From Corynebacterium efficiens YS-314 (GTDB lineage Bacteria; Actinomycetota; Actinomycetes; Mycobacteriales; Mycobacteriaceae), in contig NC_004369.1 of assembly GCF_000011305.1 (NCBI RefSeq), positions 2,666,001-2,730,000 of the forward strand: a DNA stretch of 64,000 bases. Direction: 5' to 3'. The position numbers and the translations under genes are program-made. This document shows positions 8,114 to 17,237 of the stretch, one piece after another (positions within the stretch are counted from its first letter, which is position 1; every line of letters starts with the position of its first letter). A model generated the notes under the pieces. That model was not told where the DNA came from. It searched no databases and saw only the letters and a program-made list of their open reading frames with translations.

Positions 8114-8443
8114 TTGCCGGCCAAGATCACTGACACCCGCCCCACCCCAGAAACCCTTCACGCTGTTGAAGAGGAGACCGCTGCAGGTGCGCGCAGGATT
8201 GTCGCCACATATTCCAAGGACTTCTTCGATGGCGTGACCCTCATGTGCATGCTCGGTGTTGAACCTGCCGGTCTGCGCTACACCAAGGTCGCCTCCGAGC
8301 ACGAGGAGGCGCAGCCGAAGAAGGCCACCAAGCGCACCCGCAAGGCCACCAAGAAGACCACCGCGAAGAAGACCACGGCCAAGAAGACAACCAAGAAGAC
8401 CACCGCGAAGAAGACGACCAAGAAGACCACCAAGAAGGCATAG
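8114..8443 (+). CDS. Small protein with histone H1-like lysine/threonine tail
   Basis: 109 residues. An N-terminal 65-residue domain (ETAAGARRIVATYSKDFFDG ...) is followed by a C-terminal tail made almost only of K, T and A in repeats of KKTTAKKTTKK. Such tails bind DNA in HupB- and H1-like nucleoid proteins, so nucleoid or nucleic-acid binding is the likely role, by inference. The TTG start at 8114 is supported by AGGAGGA at 8104-8110. The tail is encoded by a near-repeat of AAGAAGACCACC units. It precedes otsA by 28 bases. Confidence 0.72.
   Translation: MPAKITDTRPTPETLHAVEEETAAGARRIVATYSKDFFDGVTLMCMLGVEPAGLRYTKVASEHEEAQPKKATKRTRKATKKTTAKKTTAKKTTKKTTAKKTTKKTTKKA
8347..8440. repeat. Low-complexity AAGAAGACC-type repeats coding a Lys/Thr tail
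   Basis: Imperfect tandem units of AAGAAGACCACC/ GCG code the KKTT/AKK tail. Unit number is likely to vary between strains through slippage. Confidence 0.7.
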
Positions 8444-8471
8444 GGCTTTCTACGCCCTAAACTGGGGTCCC

Positions 8472-9920
8472 ATGGAAGAACTCAACAGTTTCGTTGTCGT
8501 TGCCAACCGCCTCCCGGTGGACATGACCGCCCACCCCGATGGCACCTACAGCATCACCCCCAGCCCCGGTGGGCTGGTCACCGGGTTGTCCCCGGTGCTG
8601 GAGCAGCACCGGGGATGCTGGGTCGGATGGCCCGGAACGGTCGATGTCGCCCCTGACCCCTTCCGCACTGACACCGGCATCCTCCTCCACCCCGTGCGTC
8701 TCACCGCGAGTGATTTCGAGGGGTTCTACGAGGGGTTCTCCAATGCCACCCTGTGGCCACTGTTCCATGACCTCATCGTGCCACCTGTCTATGACGTCGA
8801 CTGGTGGCACGATTTCCGTGAGGTCAATCTCAAGTTCGCCGAGGCCGTCAACCAGGTTGCCGCGGAGAACGCCACCGTCTGGGTGCAGGACTACCAGCTG
8901 CTGCTGGTGCCGGGCATCCTGCGTCAGATGCGGCCCGACCTGTGCATCGGTTTCTTCCTGCACATCCCCTTCCCCAACCCGGAGCTGTTCCGGCAGTTGC
9001 CCTGGCGGGAGGAGATCGTCCGTGGCATGCTCGGCGCGGATCTCATCGGTTTCCACCTCCCCCAGAATGCCGACAACTTCCTCAGTCTCACCCGGCAGGT
9101 CGCCGGCACCGCCGGTTCGCACACCGGCCAGCCCGATGAACTCGAGGTGGAGGGTGAGGCAGCCATCCGTGAGGTCAAAGCCCATGTGATCACCGCCGAC
9201 GGCAGGAAGGTCGGGGTCGGGGCATTTCCCATCTCCATTGATACCGGGGCGGTGGAGCAGGCGTCGCAAAGCAGCGTGGAGGCGCTACGCGCCGACCTGG
9301 GCTCACCGGAGATCGTCTTCCTCGGCGTCGACCGCCTCGATTACACCAAGGGCATCCTGCAGCGGCTGCTGGCCTTCGAGGAGCTGCTGGAATCCGGTGG
9401 ACTTGATCCGGCAACCACCGTGTTTCTGCAGGTGGCCACCCCCTCCCGGGAACGCATCGAACACTACCGCGTGTCCCGATCCCAGGTCGAGGAGGCCGTG
9501 GGCCGCATCAACGGCCGCTTCGGTCGCATGGGCCATCCCGTGGTGCACTATCTCCACCGGTCACTGCCCAAGGATGACCTCCAGATCCTCTACACGGCTG
9601 CTGATGTAATGCTGGTCACCCCATTCAAGGACGGTATGAACCTGGTGGCCAAGGAATACGTGGCCGCCCACCGCTCCGGGACGGGCGCACTCATCCTCAG
9701 TGAATTCGCCGGTGCCGCCGACGAACTGACCGAGGCCTATCTCTGCAACCCCTTCGATCTGGAGTCCATCAAACGCCAGATGCTCGCTGCGGTCCACGAC
9801 CTGCGCCACAACCCGGATTATGCGGCCGAACGCATGCGTGCCAACAGTGAGCAGGTGCTGTCCCACGATGTCAATGTGTGGGCGAGCAGCTTCCTGACCT
9901 GCCTGGAGGACTTCAAGTGA
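8472..9920 (+). CDS. otsA: Trehalose-6-phosphate synthase
   Basis: Joins UDP- or GDP-glucose to glucose-6-phosphate to make trehalose-6-phosphate. This 482-residue GT20 enzyme shows VVANRLPVD, the PGGLVTGL sugar-phosphate loop, WVQDYQLLLVPGILR, HIPFPNPELFRQLPW and RLDYTKGI, all diagnostic for OtsA. The ATG at 8472 begins the homology; the frame is open upstream only as an overlap of the lysine-rich gene. It is first in an otsA-lipoprotein-otsB block. Trehalose here feeds osmoprotection and trehalose mycolates of the cell envelope. Confidence 0.97.
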   Translation: MEELNSFVVVANRLPVDMTAHPDGTYSITPSPGGLVTGLSPVLEQHRGCWVGWPGTVDVAPDPFRTDTGILLHPVRLTASDFEGFYEGFSNATLWPLFHDLIVPPVYDVDWWHDFREVNLKFAEAVNQVAAENATVWVQDYQLLLVPGILRQMRPDLCIGFFLHIPFPNPELFRQLPWREEIVRGMLGADLIGFHLPQNADNFLSLTRQVAGTAGSHTGQPDELEVEGEAAIREVKAHVITADGRKVGVGAFPISIDTGAVEQASQSSVEALRADLGSPEIVFLGVDRLDYTKGILQRLLAFEELLESGGLDPATTVFLQVATPSRERIEHYRVSRSQVEEAVGRINGRFGRMGHPVVHYLHRSLPKDDLQILYTAADVMLVTPFKDGMNLVAKEYVAAHRSGTGALILSEFAGAADELTEAYLCNPFDLESIKRQMLAAVHDLRHNPDYAAERMRANSEQVLSHDVNVWASSFLTCLEDFK

Positions 9921-10387
9921 GAAAGCTCTGGGCACTGTTGTTGGTGCTCCCGCTCACCGCGTGCTCCGGTGACGTCATCCGCATGACCGATTCCACCTGG
10001 ATGGTCACCAATATCTATATCAGCCCCGATGAACCCAATGTGGTCAGTGATCTCGTGGTCACCCAGCCCACGCTGGACTTCGGGCGGTCCTCGCTGTCCG
10101 GGCACACCGGGTGCGTGCCCTTCCAGGGGTTGGCGGAATTCTCCCGCGACGGGGAACCCAGCACCGCCGAGGAGGCCGATTACCTCACCTTCACCGAGCT
10201 GGAGTTCGATGAACTCACCGACCGGTGCCAGGGGCAGGAACGCCTGGTGCACCACAGGTTGGTGGAACTGCTCCCCGGGTCCTTTGAGATCAACCGGACC
10301 AGCGACACGGAAATCGTACTGACAAGCGATGTTGATGAGCTGGACAGGCCGTCGATACGCCTGGTCTCCTGGGTGATGACCGAGTAG
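9917..10387 (+). CDS. Lipoprotein between otsA and otsB
   Basis: 156 residues. GTG start (GTGA overlap with the otsA stop) preceded by GGAGGA at 9905-9910. A short signal peptide, RKLWALLLVLPLTAC, ends in the lipobox LTAC, so it should be a membrane-anchored lipoprotein. The mature part is acidic with no motif I recognise. Its fixed place between the two trehalose genes suggests co-expression, but no role in trehalose metabolism can be read from the sequence. Confidence 0.85.
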   Translation: MRKLWALLLVLPLTACSGDVIRMTDSTWMVTNIYISPDEPNVVSDLVVTQPTLDFGRSSLSGHTGCVPFQGLAEFSRDGEPSTAEEADYLTFTELEFDELTDRCQGQERLVHHRLVELLPGSFEINRTSDTEIVLTSDVDELDRPSIRLVSWVMTE

Positions 10388-10407
10388 CTTCCGTACACTC
10401 GGGATGT

Positions 10408-11184
10408 ATGAGTGACAACCTGACCATCCAAGACATCGCACGGACCCGCAGCCTGCTCGTTGTCTCCGATTTCGACGGCACCATCGCGGGTTTCAGCAAG
10501 GACCCGTACCAGGTTCCCATCAACCAGAAGTCGCTGAAGGCCATCAAGGACCTGTCCCGTCTGGCGGACACCCGGGTGGTGATTCTCTCCGGCCGTCACC
10601 TCGAGGGCCTGTCACAGGTGCTCGATCTGGGTGCCTACGACATCACCACCGTCGGTTCCCACGGTTCCGAGGATTCCTCCCGGCCACGCACCCTCACACC
10701 GGGGGAGCGTGAGGAACTCGAGCGCATCCATACCGAACTCGAGCGCGTCATCGACGGCATCGAGGGTGCCTACGTCGAGGTCAAACCCTTCCACCGGGTG
10801 CTCCACTACATCCGGGTATCCGATCCTGATGCCATCGCCGGGATCCAGGCACGTGCAGCGGACATTGACACCCGTGATCTCAAGGTGACCAAGGGTAAGA
10901 ACATCATCGAGTACTCCGTCAGCCGGGCCACCAAGGGATCATGGCTGCGCGAGCACATCAGCCGCACCGAGCCCACCGGCGTGATCTTCATCGGCGACGA
11001 CACCACCGATGAGCACGGTTTCGAGATGCTTGCCGACGTCCCGACCGCCCTGACCGTCAAGGTCGGCGAGGGGGAGACCGCGGCCAAGACCCGCATCGAC
11101 AGCATCGATGATGTCGGGATCATGCTGGAGGAACTGGCCTATGAACGTCAGCAGCACGTCGAGGCGAAGGCCCTCGGCCTCTAG
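10408..11184 (+). CDS. otsB: Trehalose-6-phosphate phosphatase
   Basis: Removes phosphate from trehalose-6-phosphate to give trehalose. The 258-residue HAD enzyme has motif I DFDGT (SDFDGTIAGF), motif II LSGRHLEGL and the acidic motif GDDTTDEHGF typical of OtsB. It follows the lipoprotein by 20 bases, so otsA, the lipoprotein and otsB are probably one transcription unit. Its stop shares CTAG with the convergent ipsA gene. Confidence 0.97.
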   Translation: MSDNLTIQDIARTRSLLVVSDFDGTIAGFSKDPYQVPINQKSLKAIKDLSRLADTRVVILSGRHLEGLSQVLDLGAYDITTVGSHGSEDSSRPRTLTPGEREELERIHTELERVIDGIEGAYVEVKPFHRVLHYIRVSDPDAIAGIQARAADIDTRDLKVTKGKNIIEYSVSRATKGSWLREHISRTEPTGVIFIGDDTTDEHGFEMLADVPTALTVKVGEGETAAKTRIDSIDDVGIMLEELAYERQQHVEAKALGL

Positions 11185-12260
11185 AGTGTCCTGACAGTGC
11201 TGCCCGGGGCGAAACTTGTCTCCAGCAGCACACGGCGGGCATCGCCGCCCTCGATCATGCTGGAGAGCAGTTTGCCGGCCTCCACCCCCTTCTGCCTATT
11301 CGGCTGGATGACGGTGGTGAGGTGGCGTGCCAGCGCCAGCTGGGTGCCGTCGAAACCGGTGACAGACAGGTCCTCCGGGACCGATTTCCCGATCGAGGCC
11401 ATGTACTCCAGTACACCGAATGCCAGGGAGTCGGTGGTACACAAGACAGCGGTGAGATCAGGGTGTGCCTCGAGCAGGGCCTTCGCCGTCGCCACGTTAT
11501 GGGGGCGGTCATTGAGCCAGCACTCCATGATGGGGACATCCACCGGGTTGATCCCGGCTGCCCGGAAGATATCGAGAGCACCCCGCACCCGGGACTGCTG
11601 CACGTGGTGGTGGGCATTATCCAGACGTTCGCGGGTTACGCGACCATCATTGCGCTCACGGTCGAGGCGGATGGACAGGATCCCGATGTTGCGGTGTCCG
11701 GCCGCCACCAGCGCGCGGGCCGCCGGGGCGATCGCCAGCCGGTCCTCAATGCCCACAAACGGCAGATCCTCCTCATCCGCGGGCTGGTCACAGATCACCA
11801 CGGGAAGCCCGCGCTGGCGGACCGCCTGCAGGTGTGGATCACCCTTGGCCACCGAGTAGACGACAAAACCGTCCACCACCGACTGACTCACCAGCTGCTG
11901 CGCGGAGGTGAGATCCACCGAGGATTCCGGATTGGCCGGAACCAGGGTGAGCATGGTGTTGCCATAGGCCGCCTCCGCCATGCCGGCGAGGAAATCCACC
12001 GAGGCCATATCCTCGAAGGCGTAGGAGAGATGATCGGTGAGCAGAACACCGATGCTGCCCGCACGACGGGTGCGCAGCGACCGTGCCATGGGGTCCGGCC
12101 CGGGATAACCCATCTTCTCCGCGGTGTCGAGGATGCGTTGCCGCAGTTCCGCGGACAACTGCTCCGGCCGGTTGTAGGCGTTTGAAACGGTGGTTCGGGA
12201 GACACCCAACTTCGCCGCGAGGGATGCGAGGGTGCCGGTCTGCTGAGGTCGCCGTGCCAT
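11181..12260 (-). CDS. ipsA: LacI-family regulator IpsA-type
   Basis: 359 residues: LacI helix-turn-helix at residues 8-60 (TLASLAAKLGVSRTTVSNAY) and a periplasmic-binding-like effector domain with the TDSLAFGVLEYM and VTGFDGTQLA segments. Position between otsB and a metal ABC importer matches the inositol-responsive regulator IpsA of C. glutamicum, which activates inositol phosphate synthase and thus mycothiol synthesis. The identity rests on family and gene order. It diverges from the ABC importer, with a 76-base shared control region. Confidence 0.85.
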   Translation of the reverse strand: MARRPQQTGTLASLAAKLGVSRTTVSNAYNRPEQLSAELRQRILDTAEKMGYPGPDPMARSLRTRRAGSIGVLLTDHLSYAFEDMASVDFLAGMAEAAYGNTMLTLVPANPESSVDLTSAQQLVSQSVVDGFVVYSVAKGDPHLQAVRQRGLPVVICDQPADEEDLPFVGIEDRLAIAPAARALVAAGHRNIGILSIRLDRERNDGRVTRERLDNAHHHVQQSRVRGALDIFRAAGINPVDVPIMECWLNDRPHNVATAKALLEAHPDLTAVLCTTDSLAFGVLEYMASIGKSVPEDLSVTGFDGTQLALARHLTTVIQPNRQKGVEAGKLLSSMIEGGDARRVLLETSFAPGSTVRTL

Positions 12261-12280
12261 AGTCCCCTAAACCTACCTTC

Positions 12281-12299
12281 ATTTTCATTAGATTTTCAT
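12281..12299. promoter_or_regulatory. Direct repeat ATTTTCAT x2 between ipsA and the metal importer
   Basis: ATTTTCAT occurs at 12281-12288 and 12292-12299, start to start 11 bases, about one helical turn, in the divergent control region. AT-rich direct or inverted repeats of this kind are typical metal-regulator sites in front of Zn or Mn importers. Zur or a similar repressor is a guess. Confidence 0.45.
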
Positions 12300-12300
12300 G

Positions 12301-12329
12301 TTGACAATCGTTTCCAATAAGATTTTACT
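12301..12329 (+). promoter_or_regulatory. Likely promoter of the metal ABC importer operon
   Basis: A perfect -35 TTGACA at 12301-12306 is followed after 17 bases by TTTACT at 12324-12329 as a weak -10. The ATTTTCAT repeats abut the -35, placing a bound repressor where it would block polymerase. Confidence 0.5.
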
Positions 12330-12336
12330 GGGTGTC

Positions 12337-13206
12337 ATGAAGAAACTCGGACTCCTCGCTCTCGTGTTACCCCTGACCGCCTGCGCAGCTCCCGCGGAAT
12401 CAGCCGCCGATGGCCTCACCATCGTCGCTTCCACCCAGGTCTGGGCGGATGTGGCTGAGGCGGTCGTCGAGGACGCCGACATCCACGCCATCGTGCAGGG
12501 GGACGAGGACCCGCACTCCTTCGAACCCTCCGCTGCGGATATGGCCCGGGTGGAAACCGCTGACATCATCCTCGTCGGCGGGGGTGGGTATGACTCCTGG
12601 CTCTACGACTCCCTCGAGGATGATGACCGCATCATCTCCGCCATGGACCTGGAGCCGCATGACCACTCCGACCATGACCATGACCATGACCATGACCATG
12701 ACCACGACTCCGACAACGAACACATCTGGTACTCCCCGGAGGCGGTGACACACGTCGCGGAGGACCTGGCCGGGAAGGTCACGGAGACCTCCCCCGACAC
12801 CCGGGTCTCCCCCGATGCGGTGGTCACCCAGATGGCCGACCTGGCTGCACGCATCGCCGATCTGCCCGCAGCCCGTGTGGCACAGACCGAGCCGATCGCC
12901 GACCATCTGCTGGCCCACTCCGCCATGATTGAATCCACCCCGGCCGGCTACCGTGCCACCACCCTGAGTGAAGGCGAACCGACGGCAGCCGACGTCGCCG
13001 CGTTCCATGAGGCGATTCGAAACGGTGAGATCGACATTCTCATCCACAACCCCCAGTCGGCGGCCTCCGTGTCCACTGGCATCCGGGAACTCGCAGAGCA
13101 GGAGGGCATTCCGGTGGTCGAGATCGCAGAGACCCCGGAGCCCGGTACCAATTTCCTTGAGGCCTTCAAAAAGGCAGTCGCGGACCTCGAGCAGGCCGGT
13201 CAGTAG
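12337..13206 (+). CDS. Zn/Mn-type ABC transporter substrate-binding lipoprotein (ZnuA/TroA family)
   Basis: 289 residues. Signal peptide KKLGLLALVLPLTAC with lipobox, then a cluster A-1 metal-binding fold: GDEDPHSFEPSAAD holds a metal His, and a His/Asp-rich loop of six HD pairs at about residues 108-125 is the type found in zinc-binding ZnuA proteins. It captures a divalent metal outside the membrane for the ATPase and permease encoded next. The start ATG at 12337 puts the charged signal start correctly; the frame extends 39 bases upstream. Zinc is favoured over manganese because of the His-rich loop. Confidence 0.9.
   Translation: MKKLGLLALVLPLTACAAPAESAADGLTIVASTQVWADVAEAVVEDADIHAIVQGDEDPHSFEPSAADMARVETADIILVGGGGYDSWLYDSLEDDDRIISAMDLEPHDHSDHDHDHDHDHDHDSDNEHIWYSPEAVTHVAEDLAGKVTETSPDTRVSPDAVVTQMADLAARIADLPAARVAQTEPIADHLLAHSAMIESTPAGYRATTLSEGEPTAADVAAFHEAIRNGEIDILIHNPQSAASVSTGIRELAEQEGIPVVEIAETPEPGTNFLEAFKKAVADLEQAGQ
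12670..12705. repeat. GACCAT hexanucleotide tandem repeat coding (HD)n
   Basis: Five exact GACCAT units followed by one GACCAC, inside the metal-binding loop of the ZnuA-like protein. Loss or gain of a unit keeps the frame and changes the number of His-Asp pairs. Confidence 0.85.
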
Positions 13207-13216
13207 AATCGACGCA

Positions 13217-13906
13217 ATGTTAGTCAACTTCACCGACGCGGCGGTGGATCCCCTCTGGAAGGACCTCAATCTTGAGCTCCGCAGGGGGGAATTCATCGCT
13301 GTTCTGGGTCCCAACGGCGTGGGAAAATCCACCTTCCTGGGCACCATCCTGGGCACCCGCAAACTGACCTCAGGCACCGTCACCGTCGGGGCGCGGCTGG
13401 GTTATATCCCCCAACAGCAGATGTTCCCCGACCTGCCCCTGCGGGCACGCGACCTGGTCTCCCTCGTCGCCGAGCACCGGGTGTTCCGGCGCGGGCACAG
13501 GGCCGAGGTGGATACCCTGCTGGAACGCGTCGGTGCCACCGGTCTGGCCGGGCGACGGGTGGGTAAACTGTCCGGTGGGCAACAGCAGCTGATCCGGCAG
13601 GCGCAGGCGCTGGCGATGAAGCCTCAGGTGCTGCTTGCCGACGAACCCCTGCTCTCCCTCGACCCCGGTGTGCAGCAGCGCACCGTGAGGCTGTTCGGGG
13701 AACTGAAGGCCGAGGGTGTCGCACAGATCGTGATCACCCACGACATCAACCCCTTCCTCGGGTTGGTCGACCGCATCCTCTACCTGGCCCCCCACGGCCA
13801 CACCCTGGGGCGGATGGATGAGGTCATGCAGTCCGACCGCCTGTCCGAACTCTACGACGCCCAGGTGACCGTTGCGCATATCAACGACCGGATCGTGGTG
13901 GTGTAG
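13217..13906 (+). CDS. Metal ABC transporter ATP-binding protein (ZnuC-like)
   Basis: 229 residues: Walker A GPNGVGKST, signature LSGGQQQ, Walker B VLLADEPLLSLD and the switch His in VITHDIN. It supplies ATP hydrolysis for the importer. It starts at ATG 13217, ten bases after the binding protein, and its stop is directly followed by the permease ATG, so the three genes form an operon. The C-terminal 40 residues are longer than the minimal domain. Confidence 0.93.
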   Translation: MLVNFTDAAVDPLWKDLNLELRRGEFIAVLGPNGVGKSTFLGTILGTRKLTSGTVTVGARLGYIPQQQMFPDLPLRARDLVSLVAEHRVFRRGHRAEVDTLLERVGATGLAGRRVGKLSGGQQQLIRQAQALAMKPQVLLADEPLLSLDPGVQQRTVRLFGELKAEGVAQIVITHDINPFLGLVDRILYLAPHGHTLGRMDEVMQSDRLSELYDAQVTVAHINDRIVVV

Positions 13907-14779
13907 ATGGGCACCTGGCTGACAGATACCCAGTACCTGCTCTCCGTTGATTTCGTGCAACACGCACTGATCGCCGCGGCGGTACTCGGTGTGCTCTCCG
14001 GGGTGATGGCCCCCCTGATCGTGATGCGGCAGATGTCATTCTCCGTGCACGCCACCGCCGAACTCGCCCTCATGGGTGGTGCCGCCGCACTGCTCTTCGG
14101 CTTCAACGTCGGGGGCGGGGCGATCATCGGATCCGTACTCACCGCCATCCTGCTGGCGGTCCTGGGCATGAAACAACAGGACGCCGCGGTGGGTGTGGTG
14201 ATGAGCTTCGGTCTCGGTCTGGCCGTGCTGTTCATCCACCTCTACCCGGGGCGCAGCTCCACGGCATTCTCCCTGTTGACAGGTCAGATCGTGGGCGTGT
14301 CCTCCGCCTCCCTGTGGATCCTGGTGGCGGTGACGGTCATCGTGGTGGGGGCGGTGGCCATCTTCTGGCGCCCGCTGCTGTTCGCCTCCGTGGACCCGGT
14401 CTTGGCGCGGGCCTCGGGGCTGAACGTGCGGATGATCGCCATCGGCTTCGCCGTGCTCATGGGACTGGCCACCTCCCAGTCCGTTCAGATCGTCGGCGCG
14501 CTGCTGGTGATGTCACTGCTCATCGTGCCCGGCGCGGCCGCGGTGCAGGTGACATCCAACCCGATCACGGCGGTGGTCCTGTCGCTGATCTTCGCGGAGG
14601 TGGCGGCCGTGGGTGGCCTGCTGCTCTCCCTCGCGCCGGGACTGCCGGTGAGCGTATTCGTCACCACCATCTCCTTCATCATCTACCTGGTGTGCAGGGT
14701 GATCGGCTGGTGGCGCGGGCGCGGGGCGCAGCGCGACGAGGATGCTTATCGACGCCGCCTGCTCCACGCCTCCATCTAG
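13907..14779 (+). CDS. Metal ABC transporter permease (ZnuB family)
   Basis: 290 residues with about eight membrane spans. The segments MRQMSFSVHATAELALMGGA and GLATSQSVQIVGALLVMSLL are characteristic of the ABC-3 (ZnuB/TroC) permease family. It begins right after the ATPase stop and completes the Zn/Mn importer. The C-terminal tail is arginine-rich and cytosolic. Confidence 0.93.
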   Translation: MGTWLTDTQYLLSVDFVQHALIAAAVLGVLSGVMAPLIVMRQMSFSVHATAELALMGGAAALLFGFNVGGGAIIGSVLTAILLAVLGMKQQDAAVGVVMSFGLGLAVLFIHLYPGRSSTAFSLLTGQIVGVSSASLWILVAVTVIVVGAVAIFWRPLLFASVDPVLARASGLNVRMIAIGFAVLMGLATSQSVQIVGALLVMSLLIVPGAAAVQVTSNPITAVVLSLIFAEVAAVGGLLLSLAPGLPVSVFVTTISFIIYLVCRVIGWWRGRGAQRDEDAYRRRLLHASI

Positions 14780-14783
14780 GGTT

Positions 14784-15725
14784 CTACTGCGCCAGACGGC
14801 GCTGACGGGCGAACTCCGACAGCACCACACCTGCCGCCACCGAGGCGTTGAGGGATTCCACCCACGGCTCGGTGGGGATGGACATGATGGTGTCGCAGTT
14901 CTCACGGACCAGGCGTGAGATGCCCTTGCCCTCGGAACCGACCACGATGACCACATTGTCGGTGCCGTCGTAGGTGTCCAGGGTGTGGTCCCCACCGGCA
15001 TCCAGACCGACGACCTGGTAGCCGTTCTTCTGGAACTCCTTGATGGTGCGGGTCATGTTGGTTTCCTTGGCCACCGGGACACGCGCCGCGGTACCCGCGG
15101 AGGTGCGCCATGCCACGGCGGTCACCGATGCGGACCGACGTTCCGGGATGATCACACCGTTGCCACCGAAGGCGCCCACGGAGCGGATGACCGCACCGAG
15201 GTTACGGGGGTCGGTGATGTTGTCCAGGATGACGAACATGCCGGGCTTCGGGGACTGTGCTGCGTCGGCAAGCAGGTCGTGGATGTCCGCATACTCGAAC
15301 GGTGGGATGGCCAGGCCGATACCCTGGTGCATGCCGTTACCGGTCATGCGATCAAGCTCCAGCTTGTTCACCTCGAGCACCGGAATGGAACGGTCAGCTG
15401 CGAGACGGACCGATTCACTCAGACGTTCATCATTGGCGGCACCTTCCGCAACATACAGTGCGGTGGACGGGACCCGGGCGTGGAGGCACTCCAGGACCGG
15501 GTTGCGACCCACCACCAGTTCAGTCTGTTCCCGCTGGTGACGGCCCTTTTCCCGGCGCTGTCGTTCCAGCTTGCGCTTGTGTGCCGCGTGGTAGACGCGG
15601 TCCTCCGCCTTGGGGGTCGGGCCCTTGCCCCTCAGGCCACGCCGGATCTGGCCGCCACTGCCCTTCTGGGCGCCCTTCTTGTTTGTCTTGCGCACACCGC
15701 CGTGGCGGCCGTCATTTCCTGCCAT
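14784..15725 (-). CDS. rlmB: 23S rRNA 2'-O-methyltransferase (TrmH/SpoU family)
   Basis: Methylates a 23S rRNA guanosine with S-adenosylmethionine. The 313-residue protein has a basic N-terminal tail of about 65 residues, a substrate-binding domain beginning [11 protein letters not shown], and the SPOUT knot motifs [23 protein letters not shown] and [12 protein letters not shown]. The ends converge with the permease gene with only four bases between. RlmB is assigned by length and motif; other TrmH members methylate tRNA. Confidence 0.9.
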   Translation of the reverse strand: MAGNDGRHGGVRKTNKKGAQKGSGGQIRRGLRGKGPTPKAEDRVYHAAHKRKLERQRREKGRHQREQTELVVGRNPVLECLHARVPSTALYVAEGAANDERLSESVRLAADRSIPVLEVNKLELDRMTGNGMHQGIGLAIPPFEYADIHDLLADAAQSPKPGMFVILDNITDPRNLGAVIRSVGAFGGNGVIIPERRSASVTAVAWRTSAGTAARVPVAKETNMTRTIKEFQKNGYQVVGLDAGGDHTLDTYDGTDNVVIVVGSEGKGISRLVRENCDTIMSIPTEPWVESLNASVAAGVVLSEFARQRRLAQ

Positions 15726-15759
15726 GGTGAAAAAATTCCCTTCCTAGAAGTCTCACACT

Positions 15760-17139
15760 CTACTGCAGTTTCCAGGACACGCCATCAGCGGTGTCCACCA
15801 CCTCGATACCAGCGGCCGCGAGGCGGTCACGTACCTCGTCTGCTACCGCCCAGTCCTTCTCCGCCCGCGCTGTGGCCCGGCGCTCCAGTTCGGCATGGAC
15901 CAGCACCTCCAGGGCCTCATGGGCCGCGGAGTCATCGGTCTGGGTGCCCCACTCCACCGGATCAAACCCGAGCACACCGGTCATGGCCCGGACAGCACCA
16001 GCCAGCTCACGTGCCTTCTCCATTTCCCCGGCCGCCAGGGCACTGTTGCCCTCACGCACCGCGTTGTGGATCTCCGCCAGCGCCTTCGGCACCGCCAGAT
16101 CCTCATCCATGGCGGCCTCGAAACCAGCGGTCCAGGTGCCCACCTCCACCTCACCGACCCGGTCCACGAACGCCTCAATGCGACGGTAACCGGCAGCCGC
16201 CTCGGTCAGTGCACCCTCGGAGTACTCGAGGACACTGCGGTAGTGGGCGGAACCGAGATAGTAACGCAGCTCGACGGGGCGGACCTTCTCCAGCATGTTC
16301 GGGACGGAGAGGACATTGCCCAGGGACTTCGACATCTTCTCCCCCGCCATGGTCACCCAGTGGTTGTGCATCCAGTACCGGGCGAAACCATCACCGGCAG
16401 CATGGGCCTGGGCGATCTCGTTTTCATGGTGGGGGAACTGCAGGTCCAGGCCACCACAGTGGATATCGAACTCCGCACCCAGGTAGTAGGTGGCCATGGC
16501 GGAGCATTCCAGGTGCCAACCGGGCCGTCCCTCACCCCACGGGGTGGGCCAGGACGGCTCCCCCGGCTTGGCGGCCTTCCAGAGCGCGAAGTCCTGGGGG
16601 CCACGCTTACCGAAGTTGTCGGTCTCCCCCTGCTCCATGTCCTCCACCCGGTTGCCGGAGAGGGAACCATAATCGGAGCCCTCCGCCGCCACCCAGGCGG
16701 TGACATCGAAGTAGACGGATCCGTTGACCTCATAGGCGAAACCATTGTCGATGAGCCTCTGCATGTACTGCACCATCTGGGTGACATGGCCGGTGGCGCG
16801 TGGTTCCACGCTCGGAGGCAGCACACCCAGGGTGTTGTACGCCCAGGTGAACTCACGCTCATAGGTGGACACCCACTCCCACCATGGCCGACCATGCTCA
16901 GCGGCCTTGGTGAGGATCTTGTCATCGATATCGGTGACATTCCGGACGAAGGCCACATCCAGCCCCTTGGCCAGCAGCCAACGACGCAGGATATCAAAGG
17001 CCACCCCGGAGCGGACATGGCCGATGTGGGGCTGCGCCTGCGGGGTGGCACCACACAGGTACACGGAGGCATGTCCCGGCTTCAACGGGATGAATTCTCG
17101 GAGCGTACGGGTAGCGGTGTCAAAGATGCGTAGAGTCAC
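15760..17139 (-). CDS. cysS: Cysteinyl-tRNA synthetase
   Basis: Charges tRNA-Cys. The 459-residue class I synthetase has the HIGH motif in [14 protein letters not shown] in [10 protein letters not shown], the zinc cysteine in YLCGATP, and the [14 protein letters not shown] block. The GTG at 17139 is chosen because homology starts at [12 protein letters not shown]; the frame runs 60 bases further. The full C-terminal domain distinguishes it from the shorter mycothiol ligase MshC. It is 34 bases upstream of rlmB and likely cotranscribed. Confidence 0.97.
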
Positions 17140-17203
17140 GCCCCTCAGTCTAGCTGGCCACCACCCACCTCTGAATATTTCCACCAGGGATGCTTGCATT
17201 GCA

Positions 17204-17223
17204 ATTCTATAGAGTTATAGAAT
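17204..17223. promoter_or_regulatory. Palindromic operator 1 (ATTCTATA-N4-TATAGAAT)
   Basis: A perfect 20-base palindrome, with the core TTCTAT-N6-ATAGAA. It is 34 bases, centre to centre, from a second palindrome with the same core at 17238-17257. Both lie in the 127-base space between cysS and the acetamidase gene and are closest to the latter. Confidence 0.75.
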
Positions 17224-17237
17224 CCCCCCTGGTACAG

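Noticed and set aside
8347..8440. Short regular repeats resembling a CRISPR array
   Set aside because: Units are contiguous, in frame and code a lysine-rich tail; there are no spacers.
15760..17139. Mycothiol ligase MshC instead of CysS
   Set aside because: The C-terminal tRNA-binding part is complete, and sequence and length (459) fit CysS.
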